A stretch of DNA of 64,000 bases from Trema orientale (lineage: Eukaryota; Streptophyta; Magnoliopsida; Rosales; Cannabaceae): NCBI GenBank assembly GCA_002914845.1, contig JXTC01000524.1, forward strand, positions 66,925-130,924, in the 5' to 3' direction. Below, piece after piece: positions 13,387-25,567 of the stretch. Made by a program: the position numbers and the translations under genes. Each line of letters opens with the position of its first letter. The first letter of the stretch is position 1. The notes beneath the pieces are model-generated. The model was not told the DNA's origin and made no database searches. It was given only the letters and a program-made list of their open reading frames with translations.

Positions 13387-13452
13387 CAAGTTTTGGGAAA
13401 CCTGAGCTTCAAGTTCATGGGTCCCCAGATCTTCGGCTCTTTCATATTTATA
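13387..13452 (-). promoter_or_regulatory. Candidate TATA box and first 5' UTR exon for the HAD gene
   Basis: On the minus strand, GCGTATAAATATG (TATA core 13452-13445) is followed about 60 bp later by a splice donor (AACTTG|GTAAATC, exon end 13387). This sits in a patch of higher GC than its surroundings, with no other gene nearby to claim it. The inference rests on motif spacing only. Transcript evidence would be needed to link it to the HAD coding exons 2.3 kb away. Confidence 0.35.
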
Positions 13453-13569
13453 CGCAAGCAAGAAGACAAGGGGAGATAGTTTCAGGGGGACTGAGACTGG
13501 AACAACAAAACCATCAACATTAATTTCTCCGGAAATTACCAAAAACAAAACCAGGGTCAATTATTTGCA

Positions 13570-16440
13570 TTTTCATCCCCATATTGAGAGTTTCGGATTA
13601 TTGAGTTATTTCTACTTTCATCCCCCATATTTTTGAGTTTTCCTTTTTCACACCGTATCTTTTCATGTGTCATTTTTTTTTTCCTTTTTATTTAAGCAAA
13701 TTAAAACTTTATTTATCAAATAAATAATTCAATACAATAACTCACTTGATACAATAATCGAAATACAAATAATATATTACAATAAATGATAATCAGAAAA
13801 CTGTTATATTTGACTAAAGATTAAGAAGAAAACACCAAATTCAACATAGGGTATAACTGTATGAGATGTTTCTTTATTTTTCAAAATCATTCTATGTCAC
13901 CAAAGTTGATTCTTCCTACTGATATGTGAAATGAATTTTTTGTCGAAACTTATTTTGAATCGCATAAAATTTTCTAAATTTAGACCACAAAAGTGTATAA
14001 TCTAAAAAATAAATATGAAAAATCACATGAAAATAAAATAAAGATAATCTATATAAATTTAGAATCAAGTAGACAAAATACTTATAAATCTCTTAATTTA
14101 AGGTGACTTATACCTTTATACAAAGGAATAATTACTGAAAAGAAAAACAAACAATAGAAAAAATCTTACTAGTCCATGTGAGCAATCTTGAAAGAATAGT
14201 ATTATGATAAGGCATTAGTAATGTTAAACATCTCTCAAGATATGTTTCACGTGAGTCTATGTAACCTTCACCCGGTTACACTAATAAAGGTAGTTAATTT
14301 GATAATAATAGTATAAAAATGTATTATTGTTTTGGAACAGTATCACTCATACCTATTTAATCAATTAAAAAAAATGCTATTTAGTCTTTTTATTGCTTAA
14401 CTTAATTAGTCAACAGGAGTCAGAGATAAAATTTTAGGTTATTAATTTACAAAAGTCAAATATTAGAATATTTACTGCAAAAATAACAAGCTTTACGGTA
14501 TTTAATATGATTTACCCTTAATCTAATACCAAATTTAACACTTTTATTTAACTATTCATAAGTAATAATATTAACAATAGTAATTTTCTCGGATTAAAGC
14601 ACATACTACATTTAGTAAATTATTGAGTCATAATCTAAGAAGTAACTACCCAAGAATAATGACATGTCTTATTTTTCTTTAATAGAAGAAGAAAATATTA
14701 GATCTATCTCAAATTGTTTTTGCTGTGCTGAGCAGGAAAACCTTACTTTAATTGGTCAACTTTCCAAAAAAAGAATACAATGTCCAACTAATTTGATATT
14801 GTATTTTAATAATCACATGGAGGGAAATCAAAACTTAGTTCTAGCGCATAAATCTACTCTTCAATTGAACGACTATTTTTTTCCTTTTTTTCGGAGAATA
14901 AGGTTGATCTTCTAATTTTACAAGAATGTGGGGGTAGCAATGCAACGTCAAGAATTGAAAGCCAAAAAAAAAAAAAAAAAACCATGGATGCGTAGCCGGT
15001 GGTATTGTCTCATGGCTTTGTGAATAAACTGTAAACAGCTTCAGTTTTTGAATTCTTTGTTAAAACTCCCTTAATACCCGTATTCCAAAACCACTGGCTT
15101 ACCAAATATCATAAAAGTGGGAATGCGTGCACGTGCTACGAAGCTCCCACGTGTTTACTGATTATTTGGTGATGAAATCATGCATAGAACCATCACCAAA
15201 GATTTAGGCTGGTTTGGAATTTAGAATTTTGAAAGGAAAGAAAAAAAATTCCAAGGTATTCTATTTTTTTTTTTTTTTGGATTGAAATAGAAAACATAAA
15301 ATTTTTTTTTTATTTTTTAGTATATATAATGTTGACACATTAATTAGTAAAATAAAAAATGTGAAAACAAAGTTTTATTTTTTTCTTATGATTTTTTCTT
15401 TGTAATTTTTTTCCTTCAAAATTTGGATTCCAAATGGAGCTTGAAAAAAACACAAGCTACCACTAGATTTTCTCTTTTTGCTATAAAAGCTCTATATTTT
15501 GAAAAACTACAATACGAAAGTTCAAATTTGCATTTTCTTTTAACTATGTTTGGAACTTGGATTTTAGTAGGAAAAAAATAGTGATGGAAAAGTTGAAGGA
15601 AAAAAGAGAAGGAAAATATTTTCCTAAAATTCTATAAAATTTAGTTTTCGAAACTTTTTCTCTCATAATCTTTTCATTATAATCTAAATCCTCTAAATTT
15701 ACTGAAAATGTCACTTACGAAATCTCTGTATAAAATTTTCCTTCAATCTTTGATAAAATCTAAACAAAAAAAAAAAAAAACAAAATTCCTAAGAATTTTG
15801 TTTTCTTCCCTAAAATCCTTCCAAACAGAGTATCTAACCGAGACAATTGAAGTTAGGGAGTTGACAAACAAATTTATTATTCGCTTAACCAAATATTAAA
15901 AGCTAAAACACATAACTAAACTAAAGGTGAGTTTGATATTGTTATGCTGTAGTGTACTCTTACTACAATTATATTGTGAGTAGAAGCTGGTATAACAAAT
16001 TAATGTCTAGGCATTTTGTAAATTGAAAGTACAAAACTATTGTTCTATTTAAAAATATTATTTAAATATTCGATAATTTATATATAAATAGTGCTAGATA
16101 TCCTACTTATTATCTCATAATTTTAATATTATCTGATGTGATATATGATTTGCATGATTCAATTGGTTCATTAAAACTTACCATTGTTAAGTTAATTAAT
16201 ATTATTCAACAATTAAATGTTGACAAATCACTTATCATATCAGATGATATTAAAAAAATGAGATCATATGTGGGAACTCATGCATTATCTATTATAGATT
16301 GTTGTACTATTGAATCTTAAATACTAAATAAACATACTACGTTTTAATATAACAAGAAGTTTTTACATAAATTTTTACCAATCATATCTACATAATGATT
16401 AATTCAGAAATAATAAAAATATGTATTAATCATCAGAATG
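13570..16440. other. Intergenic, no gene recognised
   Basis: Long AT-rich stretch with poly-T and poly-A runs (for example 15266-15279 and 15768-15780). Short open frames at 14664-14915, 15708-15899 and 16138-16320 have no recognisable domain and look like chance. A pair of CACGTG boxes is listed separately. Confidence 0.55.
15130..15153. promoter_or_regulatory. Two CACGTG (G-box) motifs 18 bp apart
   Basis: Perfect palindromic G-boxes occur at 15130-15135 (GCACGTGC) and 15148-15153 (CCACGTGT). In plants such motifs bind bZIP and bHLH factors, often near light- or ABA-responsive promoters (family knowledge). No gene starts close by on either strand, so their function here is unproven. Confidence 0.35.
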
Positions 16441-16446
16441 ATTAAT

Positions 16447-19400
16447 TATCTCTGGGGTTTTGATGAAATGCTCAATATATTCTCTCAACTTTCAAATTTC
16501 TAAACTGGTTACCCATTACTAGTTACCAGTTATAATATTTGGTTACTAATAACCAATCTATCTTTTAATTTTTTAATCTACATTTGATTACTAGTATAGT
16601 CCAGTATAATAAGTTAGAATGGTTTCACCATATGAATAACTGTAAATCCTTTACTCGAACAGAGTTAATAAGTACATAGTTGGAGCATAAATATATTCTT
16701 CTAGTTACTGGTTATTAGTTACTAGTTATAATATATTTTGCTCAATTTAGTAACTATTAATCAATATAGCTTGTTTTTTCTTAATTTTTCCCTTTGTGCT
16801 TTCTTTTTTTCATTTTTTTTATTTCTTCCTCAAAGAACACTAGTCCTTCTTCTCTTTCATTTTATTTTTTTCCTTTTCTTTAATGAATTACCAACACGAA
16901 TAGTGGAATTACTAACATAGGTTATTAATTATTAGTGTTCAAATCTGGTTGCCAGTTATAGGTTATTAATTATTAGTGTTCAAATCTGGTTGCCAGTTAC
17001 TAGTATTTGAAACTAGTTACTAGTGCTCAAAACTGGTTACCAGTTATAATGTATTTTACTCAATTTAATAACTATAGTAACCAATCTAGCTCCTCTTTTC
17101 ATAATTTTTCTCTTTGTTCATGTTTTTTTTTCATTTTTTTCCCTCAAAGAATACTATTCCTTCCTCTTTTTCCTTTTCTTTAACGAATTACTAACATTGA
17201 TAGTTTAATTACTAATATTGGTTATTAATTATCGGTTACTAGTTACCATTATTCGAAATTGGTTACCAGTTACTAGTTACCTGTGTTCAAAACTAGTTAC
17301 TAGTTACTAGTTATTAGTTATAATACATTTTACTCAATTTAGTAACTAGTAACTAATCTAACTCCTTTTTTTTTTTTTCCCTAACTCTTCCATTTGTGCC
17401 TTTTTTTAATGCCCTTTTTTTATACGTCAAAGAACACTCTAGTCTTTCCCCTCTTTCCTTTTGTTTTTTCCTTTTCTTTAACATATTGCTATTTCTGGTT
17501 GTGGAATTACTAACATTGGTTGCCATTAGCATTTGAAATTGACTATTAGTTAATACTTACGTTTAAAACTGACTACTGGTTACTAGTTATAACATAGTTT
17601 ACTCAATTTGATAACGAATAACTAATCTAGCTTTCAGATACTACATCTGGTTACTAGTTACTTGTTACATTAGTAACCAATCTGGCTTCTAGTTTCAATC
17701 TAGTGACTGTTTATAAACCATTTACCAATTTGATAATGAATAACTAATCCAACTTCTAGTTACTAATCTGGATTAATTTAAGGAGTGGTGACTAATTTTC
17801 AAACTGGTTACCCATTATTAATTACAAATTATAATATTTGGTTACTAATAACCAATCTACCATTTAATTTTTTAATCTACATTTGGTTACTAGTATAGAT
17901 CAGTATACTCTGCTAGAATGGTTTTACCATATGAATAATTATAAATCTTTTACTCTAATAGAGTTAATAAGCATATAGTTTGAGTATAAGCATATACTTC
18001 TAGTTACCTGTTAACCATCGTGGTTTCCTACATGCAGAATGACCTGTAGCTAACTTATTCAATGGAAACCACTAGGGTTTCCTGGAAATTATCGTGATTT
18101 TCTGTTATAATATATTTTGCTTAATTTAATAACAAGTAATCAATCTAGCTCTTTTTTTCTTAATTTTCCCTTTGTGCTTTCTTTTTTTCATTTTTTTAAA
18201 ATTTTTTCCTCAAAGAACATTAGTCCTTCCTCTCTTTCATTTTCCCCCCCCCCCTCTCCCCCCCTATTTTAATGAGTTCAAAACTAGTTACTAGATACTA
18301 GTTACCAATGTTCGAAACTAGTTACCGATTTAAATACATTTTTCCCTTTATACATTTTTTGTTTCATTTTTTTCCATCAAAGAATACTAGTCCTTCCTCT
18401 TTTTTCTTTTTCTTTAACGAATTGCTGACACTGATAGTTTAATTACTAATATTGTATATTAATTGTCAGTGTTCAAAACTGGCTGTCGGTTACTAGTTAC
18501 CATTGTTTGAAATTGGTTATCGGTTACTAGTTATCTGTGTTCAAAACTAGTTACCAGTTACTAGTTATCAGTTTAATACATTTTTCTCAATTTAATAACT
18601 AATAACTAATCTAACTCCTTTTTTTCTTAATTCTTCTCTTTGTGCTTTCTTTTTTATTTTTTTAATGCCCATTTTCTTTATCTTAAAGAATACTCTAGTC
18701 TTTCCTCTCTTTCCTTTTGTTTTTCCTTTTTCTTTAACAAATTACGAATACTGGTTGTGGAATTACTAAAATTAGTTACTATTGGTATTCGAAATTGATT
18801 ACTAGTTAATAGCAACATTTGAAACTAATTATTGGTTACTAGTTATAACATAGTTTACTCAATTTGATAACAAATAACCAATCTAGCTTTTGGATATCAC
18901 ATCTTGTCACTGGTTACTTGTTACATCAGTAACCAATCTAGCTTCTAGTTTTAATCTAGTGATAGTTTATAAACCATCTACCAATTTAGTAATGAATAAC
19001 TAATCCAGCTTCTAGTTACCAATCTGGAATAATTTAAGAAGTGGTGACTAATTTCCAAATTGGTTACCCATTACTTGTTACCAATTACAATATTTGGTTA
19101 CTAATAACCAATCTACCTTCTAATTTTTCAATCTACATTTGGTTAATAGTATAGTTCAGTATACCCAGCTAGAATGGTTTCACCACATGAATAACTATAA
19201 ATCCTTTACTATAACGGAGTTAATAAGCATATAGTTGGAGCATAAACATATACTTCTACTTACCAGTTACTAGTTGCCAGTTACAATACATTTTGCTCAA
19301 TTTAGTAACTAGTAATCATTCTAGCTCCTTTTTTCTTAATTTTTCCATTTGTGCTTTCTTTTTTTCATTTTTTTAAATTTTTTTTCTCAAAGAATACTAG

Positions 19401-19500
19401 TCCTTCCTCTATTTCATTTTCTCTTTTCCTTTTTATTATTGAATTACCAGTACGGATAGTGGAATTACTAATAAAGATTAGTAATTACTAGTATTCAAAA
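16447..19500. repeat. Higher-order repeat array, about 1.28-kb period, with GTTACYA clusters
   Basis: A marker segment beginning with CTGGTTACCCATTA recurs at about 16505, 17801 and 19058, giving periods of 1,296 and 1,257 bp. Within each period a 260-310-bp subunit repeats about three times. Each subunit holds a degenerate 7-bp tandem cluster (GTTACYA in varied forms), then TTTTRCTCAATTTARTAACT, then a T-rich tract, then TCAAAGAAYACTAGTCCTTC. I count about eight subunits. Units are diverged, so the array is old. No coding capacity. It stops about 150 bp before the gypsy 5' LTR. Confidence 0.8.
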
Positions 19501-19647
19501 CTAGCAACCCCATGACTGTCACATTTGCTGATTTGCACCAACTTATTATTATTATTTTTTTGGTTATTGTTAATATTAATTTTTGTTTTTGTTTTTTTGC
19601 TTTTAATTTTAATTGAAAAATTTATTCAAAACTTTAAAATTTATTTA

Positions 19648-22600
19648 TGTAATCCTCTAATTTTGTGGGCAACTTTATTGTATTTCTTTTGTGTGTTTTA
19701 TTATGGAATGAGAGATACAATAAGGATTATTATATATTATTTAATCTTACACACATAGTTCACGAGGTAGTTTTGTGAATTCGTTGTTGCGATAGATTTA
19801 ATTAGAGCTTAGTTTGATAACAACGATGGATTTAATTAGAGCTTAGTTTGATTTGTAGCTTATTGTTGAAAGAGCCTAACAAAAGAATTACGTAAATTCT
19901 ATAAGTACGATGCTACATGGGCATATTATATAGTTACGTTTCAGCTTTAGTACTATAGAGTAAGTGGCTAAGTGGTGGTCTAAGTGTTAGTGTAGAAATA
20001 TCAAGGTATTGTAGTTGTTTATTTCCATTATCTTGTGTATAGTTTTTGGTCTACATATTGACTATAGAACATGTTAGTGGCAGCTAGTTATATAGGTCAT
20101 ATGTGTATATATGTCTGTGTGTTTTACTAATGGTTATATTATATATAATGGGATGATTGTTGTAGTACCAAATTAGTGGAATATTTGGTAGAGTGTAGAA
20201 GTCCTAGGCTACTAGTTGTCATGACTATAATGTGTATCACTCCTTTTCAGTTTTTTGTAGTTGAGTTTGTGTCTATATGTGAGTACCTAGGACTGGTTGT
20301 CATATTTTTTTTATTCTATTTATTTTATATTGTTATATGATAGAGTTGTGCTATATATTTGCAAAGGATAGGTGTCTTGTGAAGTTTGAAAGAAATTAAT
20401 GAGCCGTTGAGAAGTTTGGCCAAGTGTTAAGCATAGTTTGCCACCTATTATTCCTTTGACTTCATGTTTTGTCATATCCTATGTTATGTCTTTAGTTTTA
20501 GTATTCAAATAGGAAACAAAATCGAACATTCTTTTCTCCCTCAACTCATTCTCCCCACCCGTAGCCATTCACTCTTCTCTCTCACTTTGTCTTAAGTAAA
20601 TGGTTTCCTTGTCTAAGACTTACATACTATAGCAACTTCAAGGGAACCACTACAGTCTAGGGATTTTACAAGGCTGTGGAAGTTGGAGGATAACTAAAGG
20701 TTAGTAAGTTTTCTAGACCTTGTGGTCTGGTGATTTTGAAGTTTTGGAATACTCCAAGCTTAGTGATAGTTTTCTTTTAGGAAATTTTGAAAGTATAGTG
20801 GTGGTGCATGCAAAATAAATCTATTGATATTTCATTGGAGTCTTGGTGAAAGATTTTGTTAAATTTTCAAGACATTGTGACTTACGAAGTTTCTTAATAT
20901 ATATATATAGATGTTTATGTTGTGCAAATTTAAAACTTTCTCACATGTTAAAGGTTGGGTTATAAGCTTGTAAAATGTGTTTTGGGTCGATTTGAATACT
21001 TTTGTTTTGAGCTTTTGGAGAAAAATCAGAATCTGGAATTTTTAAGTTGTCACTAAACAGTTCGTATCCTTTTCATGTTTTATCCCTTTAAACTTATCCA
21101 AATGAGCTGAAATTTTTGAGCTGAAATTTTAGTAGGGTGTAGTATACACCTAACTCTTTCCGAATTGACCTTATGTGTAAAATTTGGTTAAGAATTTGAT
21201 TTTCTACAAATTTTCTAAGATGCATTTTCGTTGCTGTCAGCAAAACAGAGTCTCATCTTTGGAGTTATTTTGGTCGACCAGAAATTTATTTTGGTCTTCT
21301 GGTTGACCAAAATCTGTCTCTAATGACTTCAACAACTTGTTGAATAGAGGTAGGCTTCCAGGATTATTTTAGTTGACCAACAAACTTTTTTAGATCCAGA
21401 AAATGATCTTTTTTAAGTGTCTTTTGCTGAAGTTTGACCGTATTTCAATCCCTGGTATACCTCGAACACTGAATTTGAGAGCAATGTCTTAAACTAAGTT
21501 GTATTTTATATTTAAGGCTGAGATAAATTAGATAATTAATTATAATAGTATTAATATTAAATTGAGTGGAAACTTAGAATTAGGAAAAAGCTCCAATTAA
21601 TCTTGTCATTATATTGTGTTACAGTAAGAACGGTTGTGCATGAGATTTTAGTGTGAACTATTTTACTAAAACTTGAGGTACACCATTTCCAGGTAAGTGC
21701 AGTTATTTATGTACAGTTTTGAGTAACTAATGGCGTAGAAATTGTGCTTTGCTTATTATATGTGCTAAATTGATTTTTGTGTTACTAAGATGTTGTGTTA
21801 GCATATAGTAAAGTACCTTATGCAAATACATATATATGCACTTACCAAATGATACTTGTGGTGAATTATTACGTATACTTTTAGTAATGCTTTTGATGAG
21901 TCACTAAATGAATGAAGGTAATAATGCTTGTGATGAGTCCTTACGTGCACTTTTAGTGATGCTTGTGATGAGTCACTAACAGAATTAAGGTAACGATGCT
22001 TGTAATGAGTCGTTATGTGCACTTTTAATAATGCTTGTGATGAGTCACTAACGGAATTAAGTAACAATACTTGTGATGAGTTGTTACATGTAAACTCCAG
22101 TGATGCTTATGATGAGTCACTGTTGAGCTAGACTGGCGATGCTTTTGATGAGTCACCCAATGTTGGATAAAATAAAAAAAATAAAAAAGTATTTAGGAAC
22201 TATTACTGTGTATTATTATTGGCATACTTGTTATGCTTGTTTTTATAGCTTTATTGTGCATCATAGATATCGTGTTAAGTTTTGTATAGTTTGCCTATTT
22301 AGGAGTTTGGTGCACTGTTTGTCCTGCCTTACTAAGTGTTTTGCTTATGTAGTTACTCTATACTATAGGTAAAAGAAAGAACAAAGTTGGCCAGTGATAA
22401 GCGGACCAGTCAATGTGCGATGTACATATGGCCTGTTCGTGGGAAAAACGAAAATATTTTGATAGTAGCTCAAACTCTGTTATCTGGATTTCGAAATTTT
22501 TTTTGTATAATTATGTTGTAAACAAGTGGAGCATTTGTGAAAAAGGATTTTAATGTGTTGTGTTTCTAAGTTAGAAATTTATTAACATCTCTATATTTTT

Positions 22601-22713
22601 GTTATATGAAATTCTATGTGTTATAAAAAAAATTATATGTTTTAATTGGCTTTGTTATGGAAAATTCTTACAAAATAATATTTTTAATCATTATTAACAT
22701 AGAGGTCGTTACA
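19648..22713 (+). repeat. 5' LTR of the Tekay element (about 3,066 bp)
   Basis: The start TGTAATCC was set by alignment with the 3' copy at 28433. The end (GTCGTTACA) was placed just before the primer-binding site. The first 369 bp match the 3' LTR, but this copy carries a 37-39-bp tandem duplication at about 19795-19860 that the 3' copy lacks. It also holds a 16-bp inverted repeat built on TTTTGGTCGACCAGAA (21268-21283 and 21297-21312) and a 72-bp tandem array. At 3 kb it is long even for Tekay LTRs. The right edge is inferred, since the 3' LTR is truncated. Confidence 0.8.
21870..22165 (+). repeat. 72-bp tandem repeat inside the 5' LTR
   Basis: Each unit of about 72 bp contains two half-units with the core ATGCTTGTGATGAGTC. 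The two half-units differ in what follows (ACTAACGGAATTAAGG versus GTTAYGTGCAC). About four units, or nine half-units, are readable. The repeat gives a repetitive minus-strand frame that is a shadow, not a gene. Confidence 0.8.
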
Positions 22714-22716
22714 AAA

Positions 22717-22730
22717 TGATATTAGACTAG
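22717..22730 (+). other. Degenerate primer-binding site (initiator tRNA-Met type)
   Basis: TGATATTAGACTAG directly after the LTR end aligns with the plant retroelement consensus TGGTATCAGAGC with G-to-A and C-to-T changes. Its position 3-4 bp after GTCGTTACA fits the usual chromovirus layout and helped fix the LTR edge. Confidence 0.6.
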
Positions 22731-22884
22731 GAGTTGAGCCGGTTTTGTAAACAGAACTATATGTGTATTACGCGACAAGGATTCTGCTCACTGTAAGTAT
22801 AAATTGTTTAAGTTAGTTTTGTGAATCCCTAGTTGAAGTTTGAAATTTTGTTGATTTATGATAAATATATCAACTGAGGGAAGG

Positions 22885-23370
22885 ATGAATACTTCCCAAA
22901 AGTCTAAGGCCTAGCTGAATAATAATGTGACATACACTCCTGACGAGACAACTGTTTATGCAAGGTGAGTGGGGAACTATGAGTCTCCTTTGTTTTATGG
23001 AACCCAATCAATGCATGTGTTTGATTGGACTAGTCTTATGAGTTGGATTTTCAGAATGGCAGCTGTACCTGGTCCTTTGAAGTTAGACATAGCTAGCATA
23101 TACTTAAGAGGAGATGCTTCCCAATGATTTGATAGAAGAGGTGCAGAACCAATTTTCCGTAGATGGAATTAGTTCAGGTTTTCTCTTGAAAGAACTTTTA
23201 GGCCAAACTTTGCTATTTCTGCATGGGAGGGTCAAGTTAGGACCTTGAATGCTGATGATACTAATGCTTCGAAGGAGGAAGTATTTGATGACGAGGATTC
23301 AAAGGAAGATCCTGAAGAGGATCCAGAGGAAGATCTTGAGGAAGATTCAAGAGAAAATGAAACAAGTTAA
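22885..23370 (+). pseudogene. Gag-like reading frame upstream of the main gag, four in-frame stops
   Basis: From an ATG (MNTSQKSKA) one frame runs 162 codons to TAA with four internal stops and no frameshift. The middle reads MSWIFRMAAVPGPLKLDI, then ASIYLRGDASQ-stop-FDRR and SLERTFRP. This follows the WIFRAEQYF...KVxxASxxLxGxAxxWFxxx pattern typical of plant Ty3/gypsy Gag. It ends in a strongly acidic tail with repeated EDPEEDPEED. It sits between the primer-binding site and the main Tekay gag at 23636, where I expected untranslated leader. It may be a captured second gag domain, or a fragment of another element. Confidence 0.55.
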
Positions 23371-23635
23371 GGAAGTAACTCATGAACAACAGGGATATTA
23401 ATCTAGTTATGTAGATGTGTACACTTTTGTATATAGTTTAAGGCAGTAGCACTTAATTTTTTTGTATACATTAGGTGCTCAGTGTTGTATTTATTGCTCT
23501 TGTTCTTAATGTAATTAACGCTTGTATTTATTGAAGAGTGATGACTTAGGTCTTTGTTCGAATATTATATTGCAAGTTCTAATTATGCGTTCTCATTTAT
23601 AGGAACAGACACACATAAACCACGCATAGAATATA

Positions 23636-24950
23636 ATGCCACCTCGTAGAATAGTAACAAGGACTCAAGCTCAGGCACAAGGTTCCCAAGCTGAGGTTAA
23701 TCAGCCTGTGATGGCAACCGCTATTGAAGTAGCTGAGCTACGACAAATAGTTCAACAACAAGCTGAATCATTACAGAAACAAGTAGAAGATGCCAGAGTT
23801 AGAAAAGAAGCGAATGCTCGCAGGTAGAATGAAATATTCGAAACTCTTATATGGCAAATTCTTGCTAGACAGAGAGAGCCAGTGCAATTGCCACCTGCGG
23901 CCGAACAAAAAGTGCTGCCACCACTAGTGGCAGAACCATCGCAAGTAGAACGATGGCCACAGCCAGCTATAGAACAACAATAGCTACCAGCACTACTACA
24001 ACCACTAGCTGCAGTACCTGGTGAACTCAGGACAATGAAACCAGCATCAGAAAGATTTTTGAAGAAGAGTCCGCAAATTTTCAAGGGAACTACTAATCCC
24101 TTTGTAGCTAAAGAATGGATTAGCATGCTAGAAAAGATCTTCGAATTCATCCAAACTGAGGAGACAGAGAAAGTAGCATGTGCTGTATATATGCTAATAA
24201 ATGATGCTAGAATTTTGGTGGGATGCTGTGAAGAAATCCCGAGAAGTAGCGAGAATGAGCTAGACTGAATTTTTGGTTGAGTTCAACAACAAGTACTATA
24301 GCAAGGCGGTAGCAGACCATAAGGTACAAAAGTTTACCAATTTAAAACAGGGAAATATGTCGGTATTAGAGTATGTGAGAAAGTTTGATCAACTATCTCG
24401 GTATACACCAGACATGGTAACTATAGAGGCAAGCAAGATATGGAGATTCTTGAAGGGTTTTCATCTTGGCTTAGCTACTTTGGTAGACACAGGAAAAGAA
24501 TGACAAGAATCATACGTGATGCAATAGAGCATGCTATATGCCAAGAGTCATGGCATAGACCTGAAAGGAAAAACATTCAGCGTTCAGAAAATCAAAGAGT
24601 CAGTGAGCAAGGTTCTAGTCGATTGTAATTTGGAGGAAACTAGCGTAATAGACGAAATGGAGGAAGAAGATTCCAACGTGGGCCAAATAATTCTGGGAGA
24701 TCTAATTACCAAGGTGGGCAGTGCCTGAGTAATAGTAGTAATAACAACAACAAGAGGAAGAATGGGCTTAGAAATTAGAGAAGATTCGACCAGTTTGGAC
24801 CTAATAAACAAGCTCGCAAGGATTTTGAGTTATGGCCCTATTGCAATCAGTGTAGGTAATGCCATCTTGGAAAGTATGGAGAGGTATACTGGAATTGTTC
24901 TAACTATGAAAAGTCTAGCCATTTTGCTCGTGAATACCCTGAACAGGAAA
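23636..24950 (+). pseudogene. Tekay-type gag, broken
   Basis: MPPRRIVTRTQAQ opens a Gln-rich N-terminus with a coiled-coil-like segment (IVQQQAESLQKQVEDARVRK). TAG stops occur at about 23825 and 23980. The capsid core follows: FLKKSPQIFKGTTNPFVA, EWISMLEKIFEFIQ, and, after a frameshift near 24265, FTNLKQGNMSVLEYVRKFDQ and LSRYTPDMV. A second frameshift precedes the zinc-knuckle region (about 24830-24930). There the CCHC residues are damaged: C-N-Q-C is kept, but two later Cys read as Tyr (AREYP). This is gag because the LKQGxMSVxEYxxKFxxLSRYxP block is the family hallmark. Confidence 0.85.
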
Positions 24951-25567
24951 TGATTGAGCAGGAGAAAAGAAATGCGAGGGTGTGTATATTGACCCAGGGA
25001 GAAGCTGAAGCGAGAACATTTGACATGGTGGCAGGTTAGATTTCTATCGCTAACACTCCAGCTTATGCTTTAGTAGATTCTAGAGTATCGCATTCCTTTA
25101 CTGCTACATCTTTTATTAAGAAGCTTGATGATGTGCCTAAATTATTATCTAATGCATGCGAAGTCTCTTTACCTTCGGGTGAGACTGTAATGTCACGGTT
25201 TTACTTCAAAACTGTACCCGTTAACATCGCTAGTCACGAGTTAACAGTGGATCTCCTAGTATTAGATATGGTTGATTATAATGTTCTACTAGGAATGGAT
25301 TGGCTATCTATAAATAATGCCACAATAATGTGTAAGAAGAAGAAGGTTATTTTTCTATTATCGGAAGGAGAAGCGTTTGAATTCAAAGGAACATCACGAG
25401 GGAGTCGGTCGCAAGTGATTTCAACCACAAAAGCAAGGAGAATGTTAGAAAAAGGGTGTATGGGATACTTAGCTAACATTGTAGATACCACTAAGAAGAC
25501 AACGGTGCAACTAACTGATGTACAATTGTATGCATTTTTATGGATGTATTTCCAGAAGATTTACTAG
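24951..25567 (+). pseudogene. Retroviral-type aspartic protease region of pol, inactive
   Basis: After a TAG at about 25036 the frame reads ISIANTPAYALVDSRVSHSF. The catalytic D-S/T-G triad is D-S-R here, so the conserved Gly is lost. It continues with VSLPSGETVMSRFYFKTVPV, ELTVDLLVLDMVDYNVLLGM and DWLSINNATIMC, the protease-RT linker typical of this clade. The frame stays open for 144 codons from 25133. Confidence 0.85.

Noticed and set aside
16447..19500. Interstitial telomeric repeat
   Set aside because: The 7-bp word is GTTACYA, not TTTAGGG or CCCTAAA, and it is interspersed with longer unique segments.
21870..22165. Hammerhead ribozymes in the gypsy LTR (TGATGAGTC repeats)
   Set aside because: The base before TGATGAG is G rather than C, and no CGAAAC-type partner box follows at the right distance in any unit.
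23752..24150. 132-codon minus-strand ORF with Cys/Ser/Gly-rich protein
   Set aside because: Antisense shadow of the Gln/Pro-rich part of the Tekay gag.
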